From assembly GCA_964236105.1 (NCBI GenBank), contig CAXSBC010000006.1:186001-250000 (forward strand): 64,000 nucleotides of DNA, given 5' to 3'. The DNA comes from Lichenicola sp964236105 (lineage in GTDB: Bacteria; Pseudomonadota; Alphaproteobacteria; Acetobacterales; Acetobacteraceae). The position numbers were made by a program, and so were the translations under genes. The notes beneath the pieces were generated by a model. The model saw only the letters and a program-made list of their open reading frames with translations. It searched no databases and was not told where the DNA came from. Each line of letters begins with the position of its first letter. Positions within the stretch are counted from its first letter, which is position 1. Shown piece by piece: positions 27,567 to 34,533 of this stretch.

Positions 27567-28321
27567 TGTCCGTTCGGCGCGCCGATGCCTGGCTGCGGTC
27601 CCGGCGGCCCTGGTGGCAGCCCTGGTGGCGGCCCCTGGGGCACGGAGCCGTCCGACGGGCCGCCCGAGCCCAGGCCGGCGCCCAGTCCCTCCGGATGGGT
27701 CGTGCGCTGGAAGCCCGGCGGCGGCAGGAACCGGGACGCGTCGATCGGACCGTACTGGACCGTGCGCGCGACCAGATGCCCCTTGGCGCCGTCCCCGTCG
27801 ACGCCGGCCTCGCTCAGCACCACGCCATCCGCGGTGACGCAGGCGGTCGCGTTGCCCTTGCCCGAGACGATCGACCACTGCACGCAGGGCAGGCCGGCGA
27901 CGCTGCCGGTTCCGGTGCGCGTGAACTGCATGGACGCATCCAGCACGAAGGGCGAGCGGATCTCCTCGCGCTCGGGGAGCTGCATGTAGATGCGCGGCTG
28001 GTTCATCACCACCGTCATCATCCGGGCGCCACGGTCGAGGACCATGTCGCCGCTGCTGCTGCCGTCCGGCCCCGGCGGCCCGTCGATTCGCATCATGGCG
28101 CCGCCGCCACGGAAATATACGCGCACCGCCTGCGGCTGCGGCGCGCCGTCCGGCTGCACGTCGTACAGCACGACCGCGTCGCGCGTCGGCATCAGCGGCG
28201 GGGTGTCCTGTCCTGCCGGCGGGGCGGCCACGGCGCAGTCGCCGGGGACCAGGATCAGGCCGGCCAGGACCATGCCAGGCAAAAGCAACGCCAGACCGGC
28301 TGCAGTGGCGCGCATGGGCAA
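27563..28321 (-). CDS. Secreted protein with DUF4412-like layout
   Basis: The 252-residue product has a signal peptide (ATAAGLALLLPGMVLAGL). The domain carries RDAVVLYDVQPDGAPQPQAV, GAMMRIDGPPGPDG, DMVLDRGARMMTVVMNQPR and the Cys pair region (LPCVQWSIVSG, ATACVTADGVVLS). It ends with a Gly/Pro-rich tail of about 40 residues (PPPGLPPGPPGPQPG) that the downstream paralog lacks. The two form an operon. Segment order matches between the paralogs, and both keep one Cys before a W and one in the V/T-C-(L/V)-T-x-DGV turn, suggesting a disulfide. No function assigned. Confidence 0.75.
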   Translation of the reverse strand: MPMRATAAGLALLLPGMVLAGLILVPGDCAVAAPPAGQDTPPLMPTRDAVVLYDVQPDGAPQPQAVRVYFRGGGAMMRIDGPPGPDGSSSGDMVLDRGARMMTVVMNQPRIYMQLPEREEIRSPFVLDASMQFTRTGTGSVAGLPCVQWSIVSGKGNATACVTADGVVLSEAGVDGDGAKGHLVARTVQYGPIDASRFLPPPGFQRTTHPEGLGAGLGSGGPSDGSVPQGPPPGLPPGPPGPQPGIGAPNGQ

Positions 28322-28393
28322 ACCTCCTCTGAAAGCCGGCCGAGAGGGCGTCCGGCGGCCGATGAAGTCAATGCCGGCGGCGGTTTCGCGGCA

Positions 28394-29062
28394 TCACGAT
28401 CCGTCATTGCAGGACAGGGCGTCGATCGCGGCCGCGAGTTCGGCCGGCTCTGGCGCCGCGAGCCAGCGCGCCGGCGTCGCCACCGCCTGCGCCAGCAGAC
28501 GCCGGTAGCGCGCGCGCGGGATCTCGTGCGCGCCGAACTGCGACAGATGCGAGGTGGTGAACTGCGTGTCCAGCAGGGTGAAGCCGCCCAGCCGCAGCCG
28601 TGCCACCAGATGCACCAGCGCCACCTTGGAGGCGTCGCGCGCCCGGCTGAACATGCTCTCGCCGAAGAAGGCCTGCCCCAGCGCCACGCCGTACAGCCCG
28701 CCGACCAGGGCGCCGTCCTGCCAGCATTCGACGCTGTGGCCGTGGCCGCTCCGATGCAGCTCGGTGAACAGCCGCTCGATCTCCGGGTTGATCCAGCTCT
28801 CCTCCCGGCCGGTGGCGGACGCGGCGCAGCCGGCGATCACCGCCTCGAACTGCCGGTCGGCGGTCACCTGGTAGTCGCCCGCGCGCACGGTCCGGCGCAG
28901 CCGGCGCGGCAGGTGGAACCGGTCGAGCGGCAGCACGCCCCGCATCTCCGGGTCCAGCCAGTAGAGCTGCGGGTCGTCGCGGCTCTCGGCCATCGGGAAC
29001 ATCCCGATGCGGTAGGCCTGCAGCAGACGCCCGGCCGTCAGGGAGGGCAGCGATCGCACCAT
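28394..29062 (-). CDS. aat: Leucyl/phenylalanyl-tRNA--protein transferase
   Basis: It adds Leu or Phe from charged tRNA to the N-termini of proteins starting with Lys or Arg, marking them for ClpAP degradation (N-end rule). The 222 residues are normal for the family. Motifs: LLQAYRIGMFPMAES at the N-terminus, WINPEIERLFTELHRSGHGH, SVECWQDGALVGGLYGVALG, FFGESMFSRARDASKVAL and LLDTQFTTSHLSQFGA. It is transcribed alone, divergent from the dehydrogenase gene. Confidence 0.96.
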   Translation of the reverse strand: MVRSLPSLTAGRLLQAYRIGMFPMAESRDDPQLYWLDPEMRGVLPLDRFHLPRRLRRTVRAGDYQVTADRQFEAVIAGCAASATGREESWINPEIERLFTELHRSGHGHSVECWQDGALVGGLYGVALGQAFFGESMFSRARDASKVALVHLVARLRLGGFTLLDTQFTTSHLSQFGAHEIPRARYRRLLAQAVATPARWLAAPEPAELAAAIDALSCNDGS

Positions 29063-29135
29063 GCGCCATGATGGGACGCGCCCGGCGCCGGGAGAAGCTC
29101 TTATCCGTCACGCGCAGGCGCGCTAGGACCGGAGG

Positions 29136-30113
29136 ATGAGCTCCGCCCCGATCCGCCCGCGCCTCGTCTGCAGCCAGGACATGCCGCCGGCGGTCGCCGA
29201 GCGGATCGCCGCGGAGTTCGAGGCGCCGCCTTTGCCGACGATGCTGCTGACGTCGTCGGAGCTGCTGCAGGCGGCCCTCTCGCACCGGCCGGACGCGCTG
29301 CTGGTCACCAGCGGCACCCGGGTCTCGGGCGAGCTGATCCGCGGCCTGCCCGACAGCGTCAGGCTGGTCGCCACCGTCAGCGTCGGCTTCGACCATGTCG
29401 ACCGGGCCGCCCTGCGGGAGCGCGGCCTCGCGCTGACCAACACCCCCGACGTGCTGACCGAGTGCAACGCCGATCTCGCCTTCCTGCTGATCCTGGGTGC
29501 CTGCCGGCGGGCGGCGGAACATGCGGCGGTGATCCGCGCGGGCTGGGGCCGGGCGCTCGGCATGACGGAGCTGCTCGGCAGCCGGGTCAGCGGCAGCACG
29601 CTCGGCATCGTCGGCATGGGCCGGATCGGCCGCGCGGTGGCCAGGCGGGCGGCGGGGTTCGGCATGCGCGTGCTCTACTGCAACCGCCGCCGGCTGCCGC
29701 CGGAGCTCGAGGCGGGTGCGGGCTTCGTGGCCGATCTGCGCGAGATGCTGCCGCGCTGCCGCATCCTGAGCCTGCATGTGCCGGGCGGCGCTGCGACCGA
29801 GGGTCTGATCGGGGCGGCCGAACTGGCGCTGCTGCCGCAGGGTGCGGTGCTGGTGAATGCCGCACGCGGCTCGCTCCTGGACGAGGAGGCGCTGTTCGCG
29901 GCACTGGCGAGCGGCCACCTGGCTGCGGCGGGCCTGGACGTGTTCCGCAACGAGCCGACCATCGACCCGCGCTTCGGGGAGCATCCGCGCCTGTTCCTGA
30001 CGCCGCACGTGGGCAGCGCCACGCTGGAGACCCGCACCGCGATGGGAATGCGCGCCCTCGACAACGTCGCCGCCTTCTGTGGCGGCCGGCAGCCGGGCGA
30101 CCTCGTCGGCTGA
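29136..30113 (+). CDS. D-isomer-specific 2-hydroxyacid dehydrogenase (GyaR-like)
   Basis: An NAD(P)H-dependent reductase of 2-keto acids such as glyoxylate or hydroxypyruvate; the exact substrate is inferred from the family. The 325-residue product has the substrate-domain segment TVSVGFDHVDRAALRERG. The nucleotide-binding motif is GIVGMGRIGRAVARRA. The catalytic region has NAARGSLLDEEALFAAL (Arg), DVFRNEPTIDPRF (Glu) and FLTPHVGSATLETR (His). It is followed by a small membrane peptide gene 62 nt on. Confidence 0.92.
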   Translation: MSSAPIRPRLVCSQDMPPAVAERIAAEFEAPPLPTMLLTSSELLQAALSHRPDALLVTSGTRVSGELIRGLPDSVRLVATVSVGFDHVDRAALRERGLALTNTPDVLTECNADLAFLLILGACRRAAEHAAVIRAGWGRALGMTELLGSRVSGSTLGIVGMGRIGRAVARRAAGFGMRVLYCNRRRLPPELEAGAGFVADLREMLPRCRILSLHVPGGAATEGLIGAAELALLPQGAVLVNAARGSLLDEEALFAALASGHLAAAGLDVFRNEPTIDPRFGEHPRLFLTPHVGSATLETRTAMGMRALDNVAAFCGGRQPGDLVG

Positions 30114-30175
30114 GGACGGGCCGGCCGTCCCTTTCGTGACTGGACCTGCCGGGCCCGAGAAGGCAGTGACCGCGC

Positions 30176-30337
30176 ATGTACATGACGGTCATCTTCTCGA
30201 CGTTCGCCGCCATCGCGGCGCTGGGCGGCCTGCTGATGCCGCACCTGGTCCATAATCTCGGCTACCGGATGGCGGCACTCTACCTGGCCTGCGCCCTGTG
30301 CTCGGCCCTGCTGACCATCATCCGGCGAACCGGCTGA
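30176..30337 (+). CDS. Possible 53-residue membrane peptide
   Basis: The frame begins MYMTVIFSTFAAIAALGGLL and has a second hydrophobic segment MAALYLACALCSALLTII before the short basic end RRTG. Two membrane helices with a turn at HNLGYR is a convincing design for a small inner-membrane protein. A GAGAAGG lies about 12 bases upstream of the first ATG; the second ATG is two codons further. Not recognised. It ends 24 bp before the convergent EcsC-like gene. Confidence 0.5.
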   Translation: MYMTVIFSTFAAIAALGGLLMPHLVHNLGYRMAALYLACALCSALLTIIRRTG

Positions 30338-30361
30338 GCCCGGGCGGCGGCGGCCGGCCGG

Positions 30362-31216
30362 TCAGGTGGTCGCCACCCGCTCGGCGAGATTGTTGCGGAT
30401 CGCCTCGACGGCCTCGCGCACGCCGTCGCCATGCAGCCGCTCCAGGCGGCGGATGGTGAAGTGGGCGCGTGCCAGGGACCGGTAGTGCCCGAGAAAGGCC
30501 GCGTTCAACGAGGCCCCGCACAGCGCGCCTGCCACCGGCATCATCTGCAGCGAGATCTTGCGGGACAAGGCCAGGCCGTAATGCGAGGCGACCTCGGACA
30601 GCAGCATCACCACCGGTCGTCCGCGCAGCACCGCGCGGGCCGAGAAGTAGCCGAGCTCGCTCTGCTCCTCCGATGCCTCGATCGGCCGCAGCGCGAACAC
30701 CTCCAGGCAGGCGCGCCGCGCGTCCGGGGTGGAGAGATCCTCGCCCTCCTCGCGCGCGATCCGGGCGATCTCGCGCATGATGGCCAGGGTGGTGAAGCCG
30801 ATGTCGGGCAGCAGCCCGCCGAAGCCGGCGAACCCGCCGAGCGCCCCGGACACCGTCACCGCGCCCTGCGTCAGGTGGTCGCGCCACCTCGCGCGCTGCA
30901 CGGTGCTCGCCAGACCCGCACCGGTCACCGGCTGCTTCAGGCCCAGCACCGCGACGTCGAAGGCGCGGCTGATCGCGCTCTCCGCCATGCCGCGCAGCTT
31001 GAGCTGCAGGCCGGGCGCCAGGCCGAGCCCGCGCGCGCCAAGGCGGGTCGCCTGGCCGACGGCGCCGCCCATCAGGTCCGCCAGCCTGACCAGCACGCCG
31101 CGCCCGGACTCCAGCTGCTCGAGCACGCGCTGCAGCTCGGCGCGTGCCAGCGGGCTCAGCCCGATCGAGGCCAGCGGGGCCACCTGGGACAGCTCGCTTC
31201 CTGTAGTGGCGCTCAT
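30362..31216 (-). CDS. EcsC-family protein
   Basis: A 284-residue helical protein with the EcsC domain, named after a gene next to an ABC transporter in Bacillus. Its biochemical role is unknown. Glycine-rich hydrophobic stretches (GALGGFAGFGGLLPDIGFTT, VAGALCGASLNAAFLGHY) suggest membrane association. The start ATG at 31216 has an AGGAGA ribosome site. A perfect 10-bp inverted repeat lies immediately upstream (31229-31257). The XRE regulator gene is upstream on the same strand, 72 nt away. Confidence 0.85.
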   Translation of the reverse strand: MSATTGSELSQVAPLASIGLSPLARAELQRVLEQLESGRGVLVRLADLMGGAVGQATRLGARGLGLAPGLQLKLRGMAESAISRAFDVAVLGLKQPVTGAGLASTVQRARWRDHLTQGAVTVSGALGGFAGFGGLLPDIGFTTLAIMREIARIAREEGEDLSTPDARRACLEVFALRPIEASEEQSELGYFSARAVLRGRPVVMLLSEVASHYGLALSRKISLQMMPVAGALCGASLNAAFLGHYRSLARAHFTIRRLERLHGDGVREAVEAIRNNLAERVATT

Positions 31217-31228
31217 CGGTTGTCTCTC

Positions 31229-31257
31229 CTCATGATGCCTGCACAACGCATCATGAG
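31229..31257. promoter_or_regulatory. Perfect 10-bp inverted repeat upstream of ecsC-like gene
   Basis: Arms CTCATGATGC and GCATCATGAG flank a 9-base spacer. It lies between the XRE regulator stop and the EcsC-like start and abuts that gene's ribosome site. It could be an operator for the adjacent XRE protein (dyad for a dimeric HTH), or an RNA hairpin controlling ribosome access. AT content is high for this genome. Confidence 0.55.
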
Positions 31258-31288
31258 CCCGGACGGCTGCACGTCATCCGGACGGGCG

Positions 31289-31651
31289 CTATTCCGGGTC
31301 GCGGGAGGCGGCGATCTTCTCGGCGACATGCATCAGCACGGACCGGTCCTCGTTGCCGCAACTGCGATACAGGCGCAGCAGCGCGGTTTCCTGCGGCGTC
31401 AGCACCGCGTCGGTCGCGAGCCCGTCCCAGCCGTCACGGAGCATGCCCACCGACACGCCCAGCACCTCGGCCACGCGGCGGAGCATGCCGGCGCTATGGC
31501 CGGCCCGGTCGCTTTCCCACTGCGCCACGGCACTTCTGGACACGCCCGTCGAGTCGGCGAGCCGGTCCTGTGTCAGACCCCGCGCACGCCGCAGCGCGCG
31601 TATCCTGGCTCCCAGCGTGAGGGCTGGCTCGTGCATTCCCATGGCTCCCAT
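31289..31651 (-). CDS. XRE-family helix-turn-helix transcriptional regulator
   Basis: The 120-residue protein has a Cro/CI-type HTH (LGARIRALRRARGLTQDRLA, then TGVSRSAVAQWESDRAG, VAEVLGVSVGMLRDGW). A C-terminal helical part follows (LTPQETALLRLYRSCGNEDR). Three closely spaced ATGs and an upstream TTG make the start uncertain; the first ATG was taken. It is divergent from the secreted-protein gene at 31841 and precedes the EcsC-like gene on the same strand. The inverted repeat downstream is a candidate binding site. Confidence 0.85.
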   Translation of the reverse strand: MGAMGMHEPALTLGARIRALRRARGLTQDRLADSTGVSRSAVAQWESDRAGHSAGMLRRVAEVLGVSVGMLRDGWDGLATDAVLTPQETALLRLYRSCGNEDRSVLMHVAEKIAASRDPE

Positions 31652-31840
31652 CTGCCTCAAAAGTCAGACAAGTCGCAAGATCCGAAACGCCGCCGGCCGA
31701 CGAAAAGCGTGTTTGTTACGATCGCGGTCGATGACGGAATGAAACGATCCTCGTATCGCGCCAACGTGATCCAGGGTGTTGTAGCACAGGTGCCGCCACC
31801 TACGTTCATCAGACAGACGCGATGTTCAAAGGAGTCGTCC

Positions 31841-32197
31841 ATGCGCCGCTCGATCAGCCTGTCGACCCTCGGCATCATCGGCCTGACCCTGGCCATCGGC
31901 GCCGGCACCGCGGAGGCGCAGTCGCAGCGGGCCGCAGCGCCGCTGCCCAGCAACTCGGCCACCACCAGCGGGACGGTCACCGACCAGCAGGGACCGGGCC
32001 TGCCGCCGGTGTCGGCACACCAGGACACCTACAGCAACAACAACAAGGAAGTGTTCCGGCTGCTCGGCCTGTCCGGGCAGATCGCGGCACCGGTCACGCC
32101 GCCCTACAACGACAACGCCTCCTACCGCACCTTCGCCGGCCAGCCGATGCGCGGCTCGGACGCGGTGATGGCGCAGAGCATGGACGGGGCCCCCTGA
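31841..32197 (+). CDS. Small secreted protein of unknown function
   Basis: The 118-residue product has a signal peptide (MRRSISLSTLGIIGLTLAIG, cut near AEA). A low-complexity Ser/Thr/Pro region follows. A central segment (NNNKEVFRLLGLSGQIAAPV) precedes the tail (SYRTFAGQPMRGSDAVMAQ). No Cys and no known domain. A clear AAAGGAG ribosome site precedes the ATG. It is divergent from the XRE regulator, so the 190-bp shared upstream region may be controlled by it. Confidence 0.75.
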   Translation: MRRSISLSTLGIIGLTLAIGAGTAEAQSQRAAAPLPSNSATTSGTVTDQQGPGLPPVSAHQDTYSNNNKEVFRLLGLSGQIAAPVTPPYNDNASYRTFAGQPMRGSDAVMAQSMDGAP

Positions 32198-32205
32198 TCC
32201 GGGGC

Positions 32206-32628
32206 TCAACCCGTCCAGCCGCCGATCCCGCACAGCGTCCGCCAGTGCGCGTCCGAGACCGGCACGACCGATAGCCTCGACTGCCGCACCAAGGCGAGGT
32301 CGGCGAATGCCGGCATAGCCTTGATGTCGGCCAGGCTCACCGGCCGGGGCATCGGGCCGACCGTGTGCACATCGATGCAGCACCAGCCGCCGTCCTCGGC
32401 GGTCGGATCGGGGTAGAACTCCCGCACCACCTCGACGATGCCGACGATCTCGCGTCCGCTGCCGGAATGGTAGAAGAACGCCCGGTCGCCAAGGCGCATC
32501 GCCTCCAGGTTCCTCTTCGCCTGATGGTTGCGCACGCCGGTCCACGGCTCCACGCCGTGCTCGACCTGCTGGCTCCAGGAGAAGGCCTCCGGCTCAGTCT
32601 TCAGCAGCCAGCGCGCCAACGGGATCAC
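32206..32628 (-). CDS. EVE-domain protein
   Basis: The 140-residue product starts MIPLARWLLKTEPEAFSW and is a full-length EVE (PUA-like) domain: WTGVRNHQAKRNLEAMRLGD, AFFYHSGSGREIVGIVEV, REFYPDPTAEDGGWCCIDV. Eukaryotic relatives read modified bases in DNA or RNA; the bacterial role is unclear. The GTG start overlaps the stop of the YciI-like gene (GTGA), a pairing seen widely in alphaproteobacteria. Confidence 0.9.
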   Translation of the reverse strand: MIPLARWLLKTEPEAFSWSQQVEHGVEPWTGVRNHQAKRNLEAMRLGDRAFFYHSGSGREIVGIVEVVREFYPDPTAEDGGWCCIDVHTVGPMPRPVSLADIKAMPAFADLALVRQSRLSVVPVSDAHWRTLCGIGGWTG

Positions 32629-32918
32629 GCCACCAGGGCGCCGTCGCGGAAGACGGTCCGGTATCCCCGGATGATGACGCTCTCGAACAGCTCCACCTTC
32701 GAATACGGGTCGCTGGCGGCGAAGCCCTCCGCGGCGGCGCGGTCGTCGACATCGACGATCAGCAGGCTGCCGCAGGGCCGCCCGTCGACGCCGAGCAGCG
32801 GCCCGGCCTCGATCAGCCGGTCGGCATAGGTCGACAGATAGTGGATATGCGCCTCCCGCGCCGCCAGCCGCGTATCCAGGCTGCCTGGCCGGTCGGTGCA
32901 GATGATGGCGAACAGCAT
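32625..32918 (-). CDS. YciI-family protein
   Basis: A 97-residue ferredoxin-like-fold protein with the YciI layout: MLFAIICTDRPGSLDTRLA, REAHIHYLSTYADRLIEAGP (conserved His), DGRPCGSLLIVDV and FAASDPYSKVELFESVII. Some YciI members act on chlorinated or muconolactone-type substrates; no substrate is inferred here. It is translationally coupled to the EVE gene and divergent from the ccm operon. Confidence 0.9.
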   Translation of the reverse strand: MLFAIICTDRPGSLDTRLAAREAHIHYLSTYADRLIEAGPLLGVDGRPCGSLLIVDVDDRAAAEGFAASDPYSKVELFESVIIRGYRTVFRDGALVA

Positions 32919-32998
32919 GGCCGCTCCTCCGCTATGGTTGCGTGTCGCGCGACATTGCAGGCGTCGTGCTGTGGTCGCGCCGCGGCATGATAGTGTAG

Positions 32999-33883
32999 GT
33001 GTGGCACCACGATACAGGGCAGCCGCTCGAACGAGGCTGCCGGCAGCCAGAGGTCCGCCAGCGCTTGCACGCCACCCGTCTTGCCGAACGAGAGCCGCCG
33101 GTCGCCGGTCCGCCGGACAGCCGCGCCGCCGATCCCGCCCGCGGACTGCTGCACCGGTTCGCCAATCCGGGGCGGTTCCTGCGGCTCGGCCGTCGGATGC
33201 AGCCGCTGCTGACCTGGCCGGCGATCGTGCTGAGCGCGGTGGGGCTGGCCTGGGGACTGCTGCTGTCGCCGGCCGACTGGCAGCAGGGCGATGCGGTCCG
33301 CATCATGTACGTGCACGTTCCGGCAGCCTGGCTGGCATCGGCGGGCTATGCGGCGCTGGCGCTGTGCGGGCTGCTGTCGCTGGTCTGGCGGCATCGGCTC
33401 GCCGACCTCGCAGCCGCCGAGATCGGCCCGGTCGGCGCCTGCGTCACCGGCGTCTGCCTGGCGTCGGGCTCGCTGTGGGGCCGGCCGATGTGGGGCGCGT
33501 GGTGGGTGTGGGACGCGCGCCTGACCTCGGTGCTGGTGCTGTTCTTCCTGTATCTCGGACACGTGGCGCTGATCCGGGCGTTCGACGATCCGGCGCGCGG
33601 CGCGCGGGCGGCGGCGATCCTGGCGCTGGCGGGCGCGGTCGACCTGCCGATCATCAAGTTCAGCGTGCAGTGGTGGAACACCCTGCACCAGCCTGACAGC
33701 ATCACCCTCACCGGGGCGCCGACCATGTCGCTGTCGATGCTGTGGCCGTTGCTGGTCTGCACGCTGGGCTTCTCCTTCGGCTTCGCCGCCATCGTGCTGG
33801 CGCGGTTGCGGGCTGCGGTGATGGAGACGCGCGCGCGCAGCCTGCTGCTCGCCCGCGGCAGCCGGGTGGCGGCGCCGCGATGA
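32999..33883 (+). CDS. ccmC: Cytochrome c maturation heme handling protein CcmC
   Basis: CcmC is an inner-membrane protein that transfers heme to CcmE in c-type cytochrome biogenesis. The conserved protein begins around LLHRFANPGRFLRL (from about 33146) and shows six membrane helices, the tryptophan-rich heme motif WGAWWVWDARLTS, and His residues in MYVHVPAAW and WNTLHQPDSI. Between the only start codon in frame (GTG at 32999) and the conserved region lie about 49 residues of unconserved Arg/Pro sequence, so the true start is doubtful. It opens the operon; ccmA and ccmB are absent upstream. Confidence 0.9.
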   Translation: MWHHDTGQPLERGCRQPEVRQRLHATRLAEREPPVAGPPDSRAADPARGLLHRFANPGRFLRLGRRMQPLLTWPAIVLSAVGLAWGLLLSPADWQQGDAVRIMYVHVPAAWLASAGYAALALCGLLSLVWRHRLADLAAAEIGPVGACVTGVCLASGSLWGRPMWGAWWVWDARLTSVLVLFFLYLGHVALIRAFDDPARGARAAAILALAGAVDLPIIKFSVQWWNTLHQPDSITLTGAPTMSLSMLWPLLVCTLGFSFGFAAIVLARLRAAVMETRARSLLLARGSRVAAPR

Positions 33884-34017
33884 CCCACCTGCCGTTCGTC
33901 GCCGCCGCCTACGCGCTCACCGTGGCCGTGGGGCTGTTGCTGTCGGTGTCGGCCGCCTTGCGGCTCCGGCGCGCCGGCCGCCGCCTGGACGCGGTCGAGA
34001 CGCGGGACCGGCCATGA
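33880..34017 (+). CDS. ccmD: Heme exporter small subunit CcmD
   Basis: A 45-residue single-pass membrane protein that stabilises CcmC-CcmE and the release of holo-CcmE. It reads MTHLPFVAAAYALTVAVGLL with a basic tail (RLRRAGRRLDAVETRDRP), which is the usual CcmD design. Its ATG overlaps the ccmC stop (ATGA) and its stop overlaps the ccmE start. Confidence 0.88.
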   Translation: MTHLPFVAAAYALTVAVGLLLSVSAALRLRRAGRRLDAVETRDRP

Positions 34018-34526
34018 CCCGGCGGTCGCGCCGCCTGTGGCTGGTCGGCGGCTGCCTGCTGGGCTTCGGCAGCGCGGCCGGGCTGACGCTGCAGGCCTTC
34101 TCGGCCAACATCGTGTTCTTCATGGCCCCATCGCAGCTCCTGGCCGCACCCCCGGCGCCGGGGCGCACGGTGCGCCTCGGCGGCATGGTGGTGGCGGGCT
34201 CGCTGCGCCAGCAACGCACGCCCGGACAGGAGCCGTCGGTGACGTTCTCGGTGACCGACGGCCAGCGCGCGGTGCCGGTGCGCTATGTCGGCATCCTGCC
34301 GGACCTGTTCCGCGAGGGTCAGAGCGTGGTGGCGCTGGGCGAGATGCAGTCCGATCGCAGCTTCCGCGCCGCCGAGGTGCTGGCCAAGCACGACGAGACC
34401 TACATGCCGCGCGACGTCGCGGCCGCCCTGCGCCGGTCCGGCCGCTGGGACCCGCGCTTCGGCCCGCCGCCGCCGGCGGCAAGCTGGAACGCCATGACCG
34501 CGACCGCGTCCACCCGGGGCAGCTGA
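34014..34526 (+). CDS. ccmE: Periplasmic heme chaperone CcmE
   Basis: CcmE binds heme covalently and delivers it to CcmF/H for attachment to apocytochrome c. The 170-residue protein has an N-terminal anchor (residues 8-28) and a beta-barrel domain. The heme-binding His126 lies in AEVLAKHDETYMP with Tyr130 at the usual position. The Pro/Ala-rich C-terminal tail is typical of the family. It overlaps ccmD by 4 bp. Confidence 0.96.
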   Translation: MTRRSRRLWLVGGCLLGFGSAAGLTLQAFSANIVFFMAPSQLLAAPPAPGRTVRLGGMVVAGSLRQQRTPGQEPSVTFSVTDGQRAVPVRYVGILPDLFREGQSVVALGEMQSDRSFRAAEVLAKHDETYMPRDVAAALRRSGRWDPRFGPPPPAASWNAMTATASTRGS

Positions 34527-34533
34527 GGCGGGC

